Below are positions 32,446 to 43,310 of a DNA stretch of 64,000 bases, in pieces. Every line of letters begins with the position of its first letter. The stretch's first letter is position 1. The notes under the pieces were generated by a model, which did no database searches, had not been told where the DNA came from, and worked only from the letters and a program-made list of their open reading frames with translations. Location of the stretch: contig CM119268.1 of the NCBI GenBank assembly GCA_051294375.1, forward strand, positions 20,068,531-20,132,530, in the 5' to 3' direction. Source of the DNA: Paraspadella gotoi (Eukaryota > Chaetognatha). A program made the translations under genes and the position numbers.

Positions 32446-33158
32446 TGAGTTAATTAAAGAGAGAGAAAGAGAGAGAGAGCGAGAGAGAGCGACATAGAGT
32501 TGATTGAGAGAGAAATATAGAGAGAATAATAAAATAATAATAAAAGTTTTTAGAAGGAAAAAATAAAAATCCACAAAAATCTCGGAAATAAATTTGGGAT
32601 TTTGTATTAAGAAAAAAGTGGCGTGATAAAAATAAAATTGTTTTATTAGAGTGTGATTAAGCATCAATTAACTTTCTATTTTTTTTTTCAATTGAAATAA
32701 GACTGAAGTCTTTTGTTCATCTAGTTCAAAATGAGGTTGAAAACCTTATTTTTTGCATATTATTGAAAATTAATGAGATTGATATTGATTGTATGAAATG
32801 AAAACTCGTCGCTATAAGGCTAAACTATTTTCAATAATAACGGTCAAAAAATTATAATCTCTATTAACAAAATATATAGTTGACAATAATCAGTTAACGA
32901 CTATGATATTTTTGACTTCCAAATATTTTTTTTTACTTATTCAAATAAATTTCATTTTCTCATCTTAAAAAATTTTTATCTTGAATGAAATTTTAGATTG
33001 TTATATTTTTTTATATTATATATTATTTATATTAATCCGCGCAATTGCCGGATATATAGCAGGTATCGCTTACCTGTCACACAAGTCGATGTACATGTGA
33101 CATTGCCTGCATTATAAGTTATTCTTCCCTTTTTCTAAAATGAATCCACGAAAATCTC
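32446..33158. other. AT-rich spacer
   Basis: GA tract at 32457-32520, otherwise A/T-rich. At 33050-33110 the short segment gcaggtatcgcttacctgtc is GC-richer but too short to interpret. Confidence 0.4.
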
Positions 33159-33296
33159 GGATGTAAATTTGGGATTTTGTATTGAGAAAAAAAATAAATG
33201 GCGATAATAAAAGGTTTTAGAAAGAAAGAAATAATAAGAATTTTTCCAAAATCGGTGGTGAAAAAAAAGTGAATAATTTTTTTTTTTTGGTAAAAT

Positions 33297-33348
<52 letters not shown>

Positions 33349-34190
33349 CGGAGGGAGAGAGAGAGAGAGCCTGAACTCGTTTTTAAACGATTCAGAAAAG
33401 GCAGCGCCTGATCAAATATATATTTTTTTTAGAAAGAAAAAAATAATCCGAATTTTTCAAAAGACGAACGATCACGCAAGAGATCGTACAGAGAGAGTCA
33501 GACGCACACAAAGAGAGACAGAGAGAGATTGATCTCGTTTTTAAACGATTCAGAAAAGGCAGCGCCTGAAAAAAATATATATATAATTAAAAAATAAATA
33601 AATGAAAGGCAAAAAATGTTACAATGGTTTACAATTGGAAATTTTTCCAATTTTTTCCAATCGCAGCTTGTAAAAGATTTTATTTTTATTTGTATTAAAA
33701 TTAAGATATAGCTTCTCATTAAAAAGTTATTTGGAGTTCCCATTTTTATTATAGATTTAAAAAAAAATTTTGAATTTCATCTTCAATATTATATACTGCA
33801 ATATGTAAATTTGGATATTATAATGAGTACTATAATCTCATTTGCATATTGCAGTAAATCATAATGAAGTGGAAATTCAAACAAAAAATACTTAAATCCA
33901 AATGTAATAAGAAAATATCAAAGCTATTTCAAGATGAGAAGCCATATCTAAATTTTTAACTTACTATGATCGCACACTTTTATAAAACTTTATAATAATT
34001 CATAATAATTTTTATTTAAAAAAAAAACGGTAAGTCATAGCCAAACCTATAAAAGCGTAGTAGTTTTTATATAAAAACAGCGTGACGGACGACGACGACG
34101 CCGACGACGACGACGACGACTACGTCACAAAGAAGCAATCCTAAATCATTATAGAGCCTGAACCGGCTTCGCCGGTCATGGCTCGATAAT
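33159..34190 (+). mobile_element. Hairpin-ended dispersed repeat, copy 1
   Basis: Components, in order: cacgcaagagatcgtacaga with GA tract, acaattggaaatttttcca, ttaagatatagcttctcatt, tactgcaatatgtaaatt pairing with atttgcatattgcagtaaat, ctataaaagcgtagtag, a GACGAC repeat, and a terminal stem-loop at 34154-34184 (gagcc...ccggcttcgccgg...ggctc). Copies or parts recur at 55175-55545, 56540-56700, 62270-62826 and 63640-63775. Confidence 0.65.
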
Positions 34191-34221
34191 AATCATAGCA
34201 GGAAACAGCAACTACAAAAGC

Positions 34222-34600
34222 ATGAAATCCATTATATAAGAGAGAGAGAGAGAGAGACAGAGAGAGAGAGAGAAAGAAAGAGTTTAAAGCTTCCAACACA
34301 GAATTTGAGGGAAACGTAAGTTAGATGGTGAGAACAGTTGAAGTTTGAATGAGATTGAGGGACAGTGGTGAAAAGAAACATTGAAACATTTTTTGAAATA
34401 TTATACCCTTTTATTGATAGGAAAACCAAGTACAGGAGTGAATAAACGAGACTATGAGAGAGTCTTGATTAAAAACTTACGGGGAACTCCTGTATCATTA
34501 TCATGTAACAGTGAATAAGGCCTTAAATCACTAAAACATATCCAAAGTCAAGGGCAAGATAACTTATTTATTAAATGAATAGATAAAATTTTATAAAATT
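34222..34600 (+). repeat. GA tract plus dispersed repeat
   Basis: GA tract (34222-34262), then cttccaacacagaattt as in the hammerhead repeat family, then from 34375 the block shared with 20985-21195. It ends at the 5' LTR of the Gypsy element. Confidence 0.6.
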
Positions 34601-34607
34601 CTACTCC

Positions 34608-34886
34608 TGAGGCGACTTACCTCCGGTCTCTCTCTCTAAACCCTTCCTCTCTCCTCTTTCTTCGAGCCGGTCTATTCCACACGGTCACTTTGCCCTAGCT
34701 TTGGCAATGACCTTACATTGACCGGACACAGTAAAAGGGCCGAGGAGACCGTAAGGTCAAGTTGGTCCGGGCTATGATAAAAGTGGAACAGGAGAGAGCA
34801 AGACTCACTTCTTTTCTACTTCTCTTACATCGTCACAATTCTTCACCTTCTCCTCACTTTTATTATTATTATTTTCGTCTTCTACA
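34608..34886 (+). repeat. 5' LTR of the Gypsy element
   Basis: 279 bases, TGAGGCGACTTACC to TTCGTCTTCTACA (TG...CA). By eye it differs from the 3' LTR by about 15 substitutions and three short indels, indicating an old insertion. Confidence 0.93.
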
Positions 34887-34887
34887 T

Positions 34888-34900
34888 TGGTGAACCCGAC
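34888..34900 (+). promoter_or_regulatory. Primer binding site (tRNA-Trp-like)
   Basis: TGGTGAACCCGAC begins one base after the LTR. Animal tRNA-Trp 3' ends predict TGGTGACCCCGAC, one mismatch away. tRNA-Trp priming is characteristic of CsRn1 elements. Confidence 0.8.
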
Positions 34901-35520
34901 TTAAGATAAGTAGCCTTCTGATTTATACTAATACTGATTGATTGATTTATGATCTGATTGATCGAGTAATTGATCGATTATTTTATTTATCAATCATTAA
35001 TAGGCGGTTTAATTAGTGAAAAAGATTCACTCAATTTCACGGCCTATTTTCGCGATCAGTTTATTTTCGATATTTGGCGCATTTTTCTTCAAAGAATTTT
35101 CAACTTCAAAAATGAAACGATTTTCGCAATTTCTATTTTTCTCAGTCGCGCGCGTCCCACATTTCGTCCAACATTTCGTCTCGTCTACCATCGTCTACCT
35201 GGATTACCTCATCAAAGCTCAAGATTAATTTTTTATTAGGCGTTTTCAACGATTTCTCTTGCTCAATTTTGAATTTTTGAAATACGATACTAACCCTAAT
35301 CAATTTTTATCCAATTTTTGAAAAATTTTATATTTAGCTCTAAGTTTAAATAAACTTTTAAAATCTAACCTACGGTATTGTAAAAAACCGTCTCGCCAAC
35401 GCGTTTTTCATTTTACCGAGCCGTTTAAGCAAGTTTTATCAGAAATTTTGCTAGCTCTATTGCTATAGAACAATTACGCGAAAATTTTTCTTTCTGATTT
35501 TTCCCTTTGTTACGCCGGTC
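34901..35520 (+). other. 5' untranslated leader of the Gypsy element
   Basis: A/T-rich 620 bases between primer site and gag with repeated ttgattgat motifs. No ORF reads as protein. Confidence 0.6.
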
Positions 35521-36195
35521 ATGACAAGACACGACCGTGGCCGTGGGACACGAGTTAATATCTGGCTGCTGCCTCGCCCGTTTCCCGCGAAGAAATTGAT
35601 CGAATGTGAAGAAGACGCACAGAGGACGTCGTCACGCCACCCACCATCACCGTCGAGGACGCCACCCCGACCTCATCACCTCCACCATCGCCGGACCAAG
35701 ATGACGCCTTCAAGACGCCGCGTGGCGATCAAATCAGGGTAAAAGGTGATCTTCAGATCACCTCAAAACCCATTGGAAAAGTCGTCAGTCATGTCAACAC
35801 CTCCAATCGATGGGGCATCTTCAAGGATGACCTATCTGACTCGGAGTGCGATGAGTATGCGCCCGACTTGGTTGGATGATGTATCCACCACAGAGGATGT
35901 GCCTCCACGCACGTACGCCAGCGTGTGTGCCGCGACTTCCGGATGTGGCCAACTATGCCCCAGGACACAGGTCCGGCCTGGCTACCGAAGACAAGCAACA
36001 ACACAGCAGCACCGTTTCCCCAACAACAGCAACAGCACCGCCTTCAATCATCGTCCAGCCTCAAACTCCTTCAACTCATCTCCTGACCTTCTCAATGGAC
36101 TTTGTTTCTATCATCGAACATTCGGAGACCGAGCAATCAAATGCTTTCCTGGATGCAAGCGGGGAAACGGCCGAGCCAGCAGCCGGAGGCAGTAA
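35521..36195 (+). pseudogene. gag: Gypsy gag, degenerate, with CHCC knuckle
   Basis: One frame runs from ATG 35521 to 36195 with a stop at 35740-35742. It ends with LCFYHRTFGDRAIKCFPGC, a C-x2-H-x9-C-x3-C knuckle at 36103-36156. This is the unusual CHCC box of CsRn1 gag, which packages RNA in the particle. A different frame over 35625-35880 reads more protein-like (...SNRWGIFKDDLSDSECDEYA...), so at least one frame change precedes the knuckle, and the usual gag matrix/capsid wording is not visible. The gag is short for the clade, consistent with internal loss. Confidence 0.7.
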
Positions 36196-36465
36196 ACGCC
36201 GCTGCTGGTAGTACAGAACCCTTACTGCACGTGTACGACAACAACAACTTGACATGGCTTGTGGACAGTGGTGCAAGCGTCACTTTGAAGGTGCCTTCGC
36301 CATCAGAAAAGCTCCCCGGTGGCTCCGTGCCTCAACTTCATGCTGCAAACGGGTCTGCAATCTCTTCCACGCAAACAAATCACTATCAGACTAGGAAGAC
36401 GCACATCACTAACAACCTACTCGCTGACGTTACGACCCTATCTTGGAGCTGATTTTCTGATGGAG
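36160..36465 (+). pseudogene. Gypsy aspartic protease, frame-broken
   Basis: In the frame starting near 36102 the catalytic DSGAS triad segment reads LTWLVDSGASVTL, with the aspartate at 36264. Downstream parts of the domain alternate between two frames: ANGSAISSTQT in the first, LGRRTSL in the pol frame, LLADVTT back in the first, then YLGADFL in the pol frame. Several small indels, or sequencing errors, therefore interrupt the domain. It lies between gag and RT as expected. Confidence 0.75.
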
Positions 36466-39099
36466 CATCATTTAGCCGCCGACCACAAGCTCGGCCTTTT
36501 CGTTGATCTTGACGATTTTTCAACAATCACAGGCAAATCTTACCCGGACAGTCCTTTCAGAGTCAATACATTCAATAACGCCTATTTCAAATTGATTGAT
36601 GAACGCCCAGAACTCACACAACTCAGATTTGACCCTTCGAAGACCAAGCATGGTGTAGAACACCACATTCCAACTGAAGGTCCGCCTGTCCATTCCCAAG
36701 CACGCCGACTTGCACCTGACAAACTCAAAGCAGCCAAAGAAGAATTTTCAAAAATGGAGAAGCTGGGCATTATAAGGAAGAGCAAGAGTGCTTGGGCATC
36801 ACCACTACATGTGGTGAAAAAACCAGACGGCTCACTCAGATGTTGCGGCGACTACAGGCGCCTCAATGCAGTCACAAAAGACAATCGCTACCCCATCAAA
36901 AATTTGGATTTCAATGCACATGTCGCAGGCAAAACAATTTTTTCAAAAGTAGACCTTTGTAAAGGCTACCATCAAGTACCTGTAGCAGAGCAGGATATTT
37001 GCAAAACAGCCGTCATAACTCCTTTTGCCTCGTGGGAATTCCCGTTCACCCCATTTGGCCTCAAGAATGCAGGTCCTGATTTTCAAAGGATGATGGACGA
37101 AGCCCTCAAAGATGTACCACACATTTTTGTATATCTAGATGACATCCTGGTCGCCTCAAGCAATGAAGAAGAATACATGCAAGATCTCACACTACTGTTT
37201 GACACCCTGCAATCAAATGGTTTAGTAGTGAACAGGGCAAAATGTGTACTGGGCGTACCATCACTCGACTTTCTCGGTTACCAGGTAGACGAGACAGGCG
37301 TCAGGCCATTGGACACAAAAGTCGAACACATCAAGCAATTCCCCCAGCCAACATCAGTCAAAGAGGTTCAAAGATACTTGGGCATGCTCAACTACTACCG
37401 GCGTTTCATTCCACACATCGCCGAAGTCCTTACACCATTATACCAAGCCTTAAAAGGCAACCCCCGAGTCCTTAAATGGACCGAGGAAATGACTCAAGGC
37501 TTCAACAAGTCGAAAGAAGCTCTAGCAAACGCAACTATGCTTGTCCACCCTGTGGACGGGGCACCTCTGGCGCTGACCGTTAATGCGTCACTGACGGCCA
37601 TCGGCGGTGTCCTGGAGCAGAAGATTGGTGGTCAATGGCAACCCTTAGGCTTTTTCTCAGCCCCGCTAGCTCAGAACCAGACAAAATGGCCACCTTTCGA
37701 CCGGGAACTCCTTGCCGCACACCGCTCAGTCGGGCACTTCAGGCCCTTCCTGGAAGGGCGCTACTTCGTTCTGTTCTCTGACCAGAACAGACTAGTTCCT
37801 GCCATACGCAAGAAATCTGAGCCACACTCAATGCGTCAAACATATCAATTATCTGCCATTTCTGAATACACAACAGACATCCGATACATTGAGCAGACAG
37901 TGGTAGCAGACACACTATCAAGAATCATCAGCCCAGCAAGCAGTGGCCCAGAACCTGAAGGATCATCAGGACCTTCAGAAATGCCCTCTTTGGTCGCAAC
38001 GGTCAATGCAGTTGGCCCCCAAGGCATCGATTTTGCCGCTTTAGCCGGTGACCAGAGTTCCGACGAGGAGATCCAGCAACTCCTGGCGGACGACCACACC
38101 AGCCTGCGATTCAAGATAGTTCGCCTGAATGACTTTGACATCATCTGTGATGTCAGTTCAGGCAGGGCGCGCCCCTTGGTTCCCACAACTTGGCGCCGTC
38201 GAGTTCATGATGCCATCCACAACCTAGCTCACCCGAGCGTCAGATGCACAAAAAAGCTGGTAACAAAGAGATTTGTTTGGCCAAAAGCCGCGTCAGACGT
38301 GGCAAAATGGGCTCAGGCTTGCCTTGACTGCCAGCGCAGCAAGGTACGACACACCCAGGCTCCACTACCTTTCGAAGCACCATCGAGGCCTTTCGAACAC
38401 GTTCACATTGACTTGGTGGGTCCCTTGCCCACCTCAGACGGTTACACCTACCTTTTAACCTGTGTAGACCGTTTTTCTCACTTGCCTGAAGCATATCCCC
38501 TTCGGGATATCTCCGCAGTAACTGTAGCAACAGCCTTCTTTCAGAACTGGATCGCCAGATTCGGTGTACCAGCCACGATCACTTCCGACCGTGGAACACA
38601 ATTCACTTCTGAATTGTGGCATCAGCTGAGCCAAGCTATAGGCTACAAGCTCAACACCACCACAGCTTACCACCCGCAGGCAAACGGGATGGTCGAACGG
38701 TTTCACTGTACCATGAAGGCATCATTGAAAGCCCGTTGTGATGCGTCCGGCGCAAATTGGTTCAATCAACTACCCTGGGTCTTATTAGGACTCAGGTCCG
38801 CACCAAAAGAAGACCGACAAGCATCACCAGCAGAATTTATATTCGGAGATACAATAGCAATGTCAGGCGAACTGGTAATAGGTACACAGCCAACAAGATC
38901 AAATGCCCAAAATGAGCTGCAAAACTTGAGACATGACATTGCATTGTTGAGACCAGTAGTTCCTAGTTGGCACTCAAACCCACCTGTTCATCTTCCTCAG
39001 TCTTGCCTCAGCAAACTGGGTTTTTGTGCTCCACGGCCAACAGGGTCACTCGCTAGCTACGCCCTACTTGGGCCCTTACAAAGTAGTCTCAAGAGATGA
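36319..39099 (+). CDS. pol: Gypsy pol: reverse transcriptase, RNase H, integrase
   Basis: 926-codon open frame. RT: residues about 115-400, active site YLDD at 272-275 (37132-37143) in FVYLDDILVAS. RNase H: residues about 415-540. The normally aspartate first catalytic residue reads N422 (TVNAS where the family has TDAS), while E463 (DRELLAAH) and D488 (LFSDQ) are kept. Integrase zinc finger: H634-x3-H638 with C668-x2-C671. Core: D698, D757 and E793 with 35 residues between the last two, the retroviral DDE triad. The stretch before residue 50 is really protease. The true C-terminus continues in other frames after about 38980. The reaction is copying element RNA to DNA and inserting it. Confidence 0.93.
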   Translation: MAPCLNFMLQTGLQSLPRKQITIRLGRRTSLTTYSLTLRPYLGADFLMEHHLAADHKLGLFVDLDDFSTITGKSYPDSPFRVNTFNNAYFKLIDERPELTQLRFDPSKTKHGVEHHIPTEGPPVHSQARRLAPDKLKAAKEEFSKMEKLGIIRKSKSAWASPLHVVKKPDGSLRCCGDYRRLNAVTKDNRYPIKNLDFNAHVAGKTIFSKVDLCKGYHQVPVAEQDICKTAVITPFASWEFPFTPFGLKNAGPDFQRMMDEALKDVPHIFVYLDDILVASSNEEEYMQDLTLLFDTLQSNGLVVNRAKCVLGVPSLDFLGYQVDETGVRPLDTKVEHIKQFPQPTSVKEVQRYLGMLNYYRRFIPHIAEVLTPLYQALKGNPRVLKWTEEMTQGFNKSKEALANATMLVHPVDGAPLALTVNASLTAIGGVLEQKIGGQWQPLGFFSAPLAQNQTKWPPFDRELLAAHRSVGHFRPFLEGRYFVLFSDQNRLVPAIRKKSEPHSMRQTYQLSAISEYTTDIRYIEQTVVADTLSRIISPASSGPEPEGSSGPSEMPSLVATVNAVGPQGIDFAALAGDQSSDEEIQQLLADDHTSLRFKIVRLNDFDIICDVSSGRARPLVPTTWRRRVHDAIHNLAHPSVRCTKKLVTKRFVWPKAASDVAKWAQACLDCQRSKVRHTQAPLPFEAPSRPFEHVHIDLVGPLPTSDGYTYLLTCVDRFSHLPEAYPLRDISAVTVATAFFQNWIARFGVPATITSDRGTQFTSELWHQLSQAIGYKLNTTTAYHPQANGMVERFHCTMKASLKARCDASGANWFNQLPWVLLGLRSAPKEDRQASPAEFIFGDTIAMSGELVIGTQPTRSNAQNELQNLRHDIALLRPVVPSWHSNPPVHLPQSCLSKLGFCAPRPTGSLASYALLGPLQSSLKR

Positions 39100-39482
39100 C
39101 AAGACCTTCAGTGGACATCCCTGGCCGAGGACAAGAGAAGATCTCTTTCGACAGGATCAAGCCAGCAACAACAGAACCGGATGTCCAACTAACACCTCCA
39201 GCAGCCCCAAGAAGAGGACGACCACCAGCAGCAACAGGCGAGTCGTTTCCTAGGGGGGAAGGTCAAACAAATAATAGAACAAGAGTCAGCCCAGCGGCCG
39301 ACTCCACTCATTCCCAACATTTATATCCTCAGGCGAGCCAACCTCAACAGCAACGTCAACAAAACCTCCACAGCAACAGCAACGGCCACCACGACAACGA
39401 TCCACTCGACAACCAACACGACTCCAACCTCAGAGACAAGCACGTGCAAGACAATACCATCGTCTGGGTTCTGAAGGACTAG
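39026..39482 (+). pseudogene. Gypsy pol C-terminal tail in shifted frames
   Basis: Frame two reads LGPYKVVSRDDKTF (39026 onward) and frame three reads GRGQEKISFDRIKPA (39096 onward). These are the two halves of the conserved post-integrase segment that normally follow one another, so one further frame change lies near 39090-39105 and another near 38980-39030. The remaining sequence to 39482 is Gln/Asn/Pro-rich and ends at a stop. Confidence 0.75.
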
Positions 39483-39970
39483 ATATATATTGTATTAGAT
39501 GTTTAAGATCTATCAGTCATTCGCGAGATCCGTGATTGTTAGATAACCGGTTATCAGCACTATCACCAAATCATCACCAGTTGGTCACTGTTACGATTAA
39601 TCATAACTTGCCTAACAGCAAGTAATCATCAACAGCTGGTTATTTTCACCATTTAACCAAGCTTGCCTAACAGCAAGCAATCATCATAACACTTCGACCA
39701 AACAAATTATTTTTCCTATCTCCCTACTTCCTTTTTGTAAAATTTCTTCCCAACAATTTTTTTTTTTGGGAAGAGATATATGTAAATATTTATTGTAGAA
39801 GACAAACCCCTTTTTAGTGGGTCCCCCCAATTGTTTCTCCTAGACCTTATTGTTTGCCCATATATTCCCCCAAGGAGGAACAATATTGTAAAGCACTTTG
39901 TTCCTTAACTAGTAATACAAGTCACCTCAACTGTAAATAGGGTCAGTTCGAACCCCTAAGGTCCGAACTT
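39483..39970 (+). other. Gypsy 3' untranslated region
   Basis: Noncoding, with a short internal repeat: atcatcaccagttggtcact and gcctaacagcaagtaatcat recur in variant form at 39601-39690. Confidence 0.6.
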
Positions 39971-39980
39971 GAGGGGGGGA
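39971..39980 (+). promoter_or_regulatory. Polypurine tract
   Basis: gaggggggga immediately precedes the 3' LTR, the position where plus-strand synthesis is primed. Confidence 0.9.
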
Positions 39981-40250
39981 TGAGGCGACTTACCACCGGT
40001 CTCTCTAAACCCTTCCTCTCTTCTTTTTCCGAGCCGGTCTATTCCACACGGTCACTTTGCCCTAGCTTTGGCAATGACCTTAGATTGACCGGACACAGTA
40101 ATAGGGCCGAGGCGACCGTAAGGTCAAGTTGGTCCGAGAGATGATAAAAGTGGATCAGGAGAGAGCTCGTCTCACTTCTTTTCTACTTCTCTTACATCGT
40201 CACAATTCTTCACCTTCTCACTTTTATTATTACTATTTTCGTCTTCTACA
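39981..40250 (+). repeat. 3' LTR of the Gypsy element
   Basis: 270 bases, TGAGGCGACTTACC to TTCGTCTTCTACA, matching the 5' LTR at 34608-34886. Confidence 0.93.
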
Positions 40251-42440
40251 AATGCACTTTTCTTAGAGTAAATAAAAAAATCTTAAAAGCATAAGGATCG
40301 TCGCAATTGCATAGAAAGAGAGAGAGAGATGATCTATTATGAGTAAAAAGTTCTATCTGAACAAAATGTTGCAGACCTATTCTGCAATTTTTGGTCATCA
40401 ACTATCAACTTACGTAATGTCAACATGAGAGAGAGAGAGATCGTTTTTGGACGAATCAGCAGCGTCAGCAGCAGAGGCAGCCAGAAAAAAAGAAAAATCA
40501 AAAGGCAGAAGCAGCAGGAAAAAAGAGAGAGAGCTACATATGATTAAAAGAGAAAAGAGAGAGACATAAAAAAATTTGTTTGTTGTTTGTTTTGATAAAA
40601 CGTAAACAAAACATATTTAATAACTGTCCTCACCCAATTTCAAGGACCTCGATGATGATTTAAATTTTCAGCGTCATACACCCAATTAATTATAAAAAAA
40701 GGCAATCTATAATTTGGAACGCCGACAACGACGACGTTGACGACGACGACGACGACGACGCCACTTATGTGCAAAACCACAGCAAAATCGTCGCAAACGC
40801 AAACGCATTGCGACGATAAAAAGACCTAATATAGGCGAAAATCTCGCTTAAAAAAAAATTCTACATTTTTCTAATAGAGATTTCTGTTTGAATCTGACTG
40901 CTCAACTTTACAAACGACATTGGGAGAAATTCCGGTAGAAAACAGTTAGTTGTAAAAACCTACGATTCCGATAGCGTTGCATCTCAAGAGCTCGACTTTT
41001 TGTTCTTGTAGCATTTGATAAAGAATTTACTACCAAACAAGCCAGGGGAAATGGACTACTCATCTCTGGAGGATTTTCAAACCTCCTTTTTACTATATAG
41101 TACTTTTTAGTATAGTACTTTTTACTATATAGTATAGAAATGAAAGGGAAATTTCACTTTTTTAAAATTACAAATGGGATTACAGTATGTTAGCATTATA
41201 AATGGTACTTCAAATTAATGAGATTCCAAAAGAAGGCCGAAAGAAAGCCATAAGAAAGCAACTAGAACGGTGAAAAGATAAGGTCAGCTAAGGTCAACTT
41301 AAATGACTAAAAAAGAATGACCCGACGGGAGGTAACAAAATATCTTACACCTCGTGTCCCGAGAGCTCGACTTTTTTTCCTTTTTAGTATTGACCATTTT
41401 TTTCATATTAAACCATCCTGGTAAAGTGAATTGGTCCAGTTTTCATCACGAAATTTTTATTTAAAAAGAAATTAAAAGTAAGGTTGAGAAAAAAAACTGA
41501 TTTTTCCTAATATCTTTTGAAGGAACAAAGATAAAGGGATGGCAATAGTACCAAAATGAAGCCATAATCATAGGGCACATACAAGATACAATTTTAGAAT
41601 TATTTTTGCTGAAACCTCTTTACAGGGTTAGTGTCAAACTAAGTCCAAATTATAATTAATTTTAAAACTAATGACACCCCATAAAAATAAATAAAAATAT
41701 ATTCTTTTTAATGATTCTGAAATAAAAAAGGCTAAATTGTACTCTAGTAAAGCTTTAAAGTTTTTTGGATTAGGAAAATTTTTTTTTTTACTTAAATATT
41801 TGCTTGTCTGATTTTACAAGCATGCTTACAAAATTATACAAAATGTTATTCACCCCATCACAGCCTAAGTATTTATATTTCTTTTCCACCATCAAAAAGT
41901 AAACATTATTTTATGTTAGAGAACAGGGATGTTAACTGAAAGGAGCCGGAAAACGTTTAACTTCTTCACTTTGATGTTATTTTTCAATAATGTTGAAAAA
42001 ATGGAGAGGAATTTTGGTTGTTTTTGGTCGATTTCTTCTAAACCCATTGGCCAATTTAGACGTGACTTAAGATTTACATTATTCCAGTCATTCTCTATCT
42101 AAAAATATAAAAATATAATGAAAAAAGGTTTGGGATCGACTTTCGGAATTTGGTTCTACCTAATAGTACATTCTGATTTGACAATGAGTAACTTTAATAT
42201 TATGAAATCGAAATTTCCATTACTAAAGCCTATCAAAAAAAAACTATCTAAAATTTAATGCCCGTGAGTTTCAACGAAGTGTAGTTTTTTGTAGGAAATG
42301 TAGTGTAGAAAAATACGAAATGGTGCGTTCAAACTCTGCAGAAATATTATTTATCAAATACAATGTCGAATTACATTTTATAATTTTTATCTTACATTAC
42401 ATTTATCTTACGTTTTTCCTCAAATTAATCTTTTATTTCA
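40251..42440. other. Gene-less repeat-rich stretch
   Basis: Contains the gcataaggatcgtcgcaatt leader with GA tract (40285-40327), a GACGAC tract (40728-40765) and, at 41500-41800, a block shared with 53330-53620. No coding sequence is supported. Confidence 0.5.
41500..41800 (+). repeat. Dispersed repeat shared with 53330-53620
   Basis: atatcttttgaaggaacaaa, gatggcaatagtaccaaaat, gaagccataatcatagggca parallel atatcttttgaaccaaaaaa, gagactggtatcatatt and aagccataattatggggcat at 53350-53430. Confidence 0.6.
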
Positions 42441-42443
42441 ACA

Positions 42444-43290
42444 AGTTTTAGCAAACTATGTCGGATCTGCCCACGATCATTATCGGTAATTAATTAATTA
42501 ATAATTAATTCAAATTAATTAATTTATTCAAGTTAATTATTTAATTAGGCAATTAATTAATTTGATCCGAAATGTTTGTTTTTATTAATTAATTGACTGA
42601 TTAATTAATTAATTGATTAATTGTATAATTAACTGATTAATTATTTGATTAATTATTACATCTTGCATTTACATTTAAATTTGTGCCGGAGGCAAGTCAT
42701 TCGCCTCCCAACCCAAAGGTCCGGGGTTCTAGCCCGGTGGTCGTCTGGCAGTTAAGAGGGACGGGGCGCTTAACCCGCCTGTAACATGGTGTTACAGCCT
42801 GATCCGAAGCTCAGGGACTGCTTATATTGAACGGTTCTCTCATTAACGCATAACAATAATTACTGTCTCTTCAGTATAATCAATTAGTGAAACAGGTTCT
42901 TTGTTTTTTCCATTTAAACTCATTTCCACTCAAACGATTCTATCGAAACTTTATTTCCAGTTTAATCACACACTTTTCTACCCAAATAAAAAATTTAAAG
43001 TCAATCGCCCAATCCACTCATGAGTAATTATTATAAATTATGAAAAAAAAATGATGTCCGTCCGTCCGTCCACTTGTCCGTCCATTCGTCCGTCTGTCCG
43101 TCCGTACCACCTAAGCAAAAAACTCCAAATACTCGTGATTAGATGGTTGGATTGGAATGAAATTTTGTGTGTGAGTAGGAATGTGTGTGATTGAGCTTGA
43201 TATAAAGTTTTGTTGGAATCGTGCGAGTGGAAATGAGTTTAAATGGAAAAAACAAAAGTCATATTCAAGTATTTTTACTTGTATTTACTC
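42444..43290 (+). mobile_element. MITE-like family copy carrying a SINE
   Basis: Left end acaagttttagcaaactatg, tcggatctgcccacgatcat, TTAATTAA runs, then the internal words and (CCGT)n tract at 43055-43110. Family 2 SINE sits inside it at 42683-42882. The right end is not found; a CsRn1 gag fragment begins at about 43311. Confidence 0.65.
42683..42882 (+). mobile_element. tRNA-derived SINE, family 2 (plus copy)
   Basis: tRNA-like head gtgccggaggcaagtcattc with box B ggttctagcc at 42725-42734, then body gagggacggggcgcttaacc, tggtgttacagcctgatccg and aagctcagggactgctta. Copies: 54935-55130 (minus) and body-only 56455-56548 (plus). Box A is only loosely recognisable. Confidence 0.65.
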
Positions 43291-43310
43291 ATATTTATTA
43301 TATTTATTAA

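Larger units (their letters stand above)
34608..40250 (+). mobile_element. Ty3/Gypsy LTR retrotransposon, CsRn1 clade
   Basis: 5.64 kb with paired LTRs, a tRNA-Trp-like primer site, gag with a CHCC knuckle, protease, RT, RNase H, integrase and a polypurine tract. The CHCC knuckle and tRNA-Trp priming together are described features of the CsRn1 clade. Frame breaks in protease and at the pol 3' end, and stops in gag, mean this copy is not autonomous. The flanks (actcc before, aatgc after) show no target-site duplication, so one end may have been replaced by recombination, or the duplication has decayed. Confidence 0.92.

Noticed and set aside
33050-33115. Possible 36-base minus-strand micro-exon (tgcag acceptor, cag|gtaagc donor)
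   Set aside because: Splice-like ends alone over so short a span are expected by chance, and the translation has no family signature.
39948-39972. tRNA-like gttcgaacccctaaggtccg
   Set aside because: A box B-like word and local palindrome only; no cloverleaf can be drawn and it lies in the Gypsy 3' UTR.
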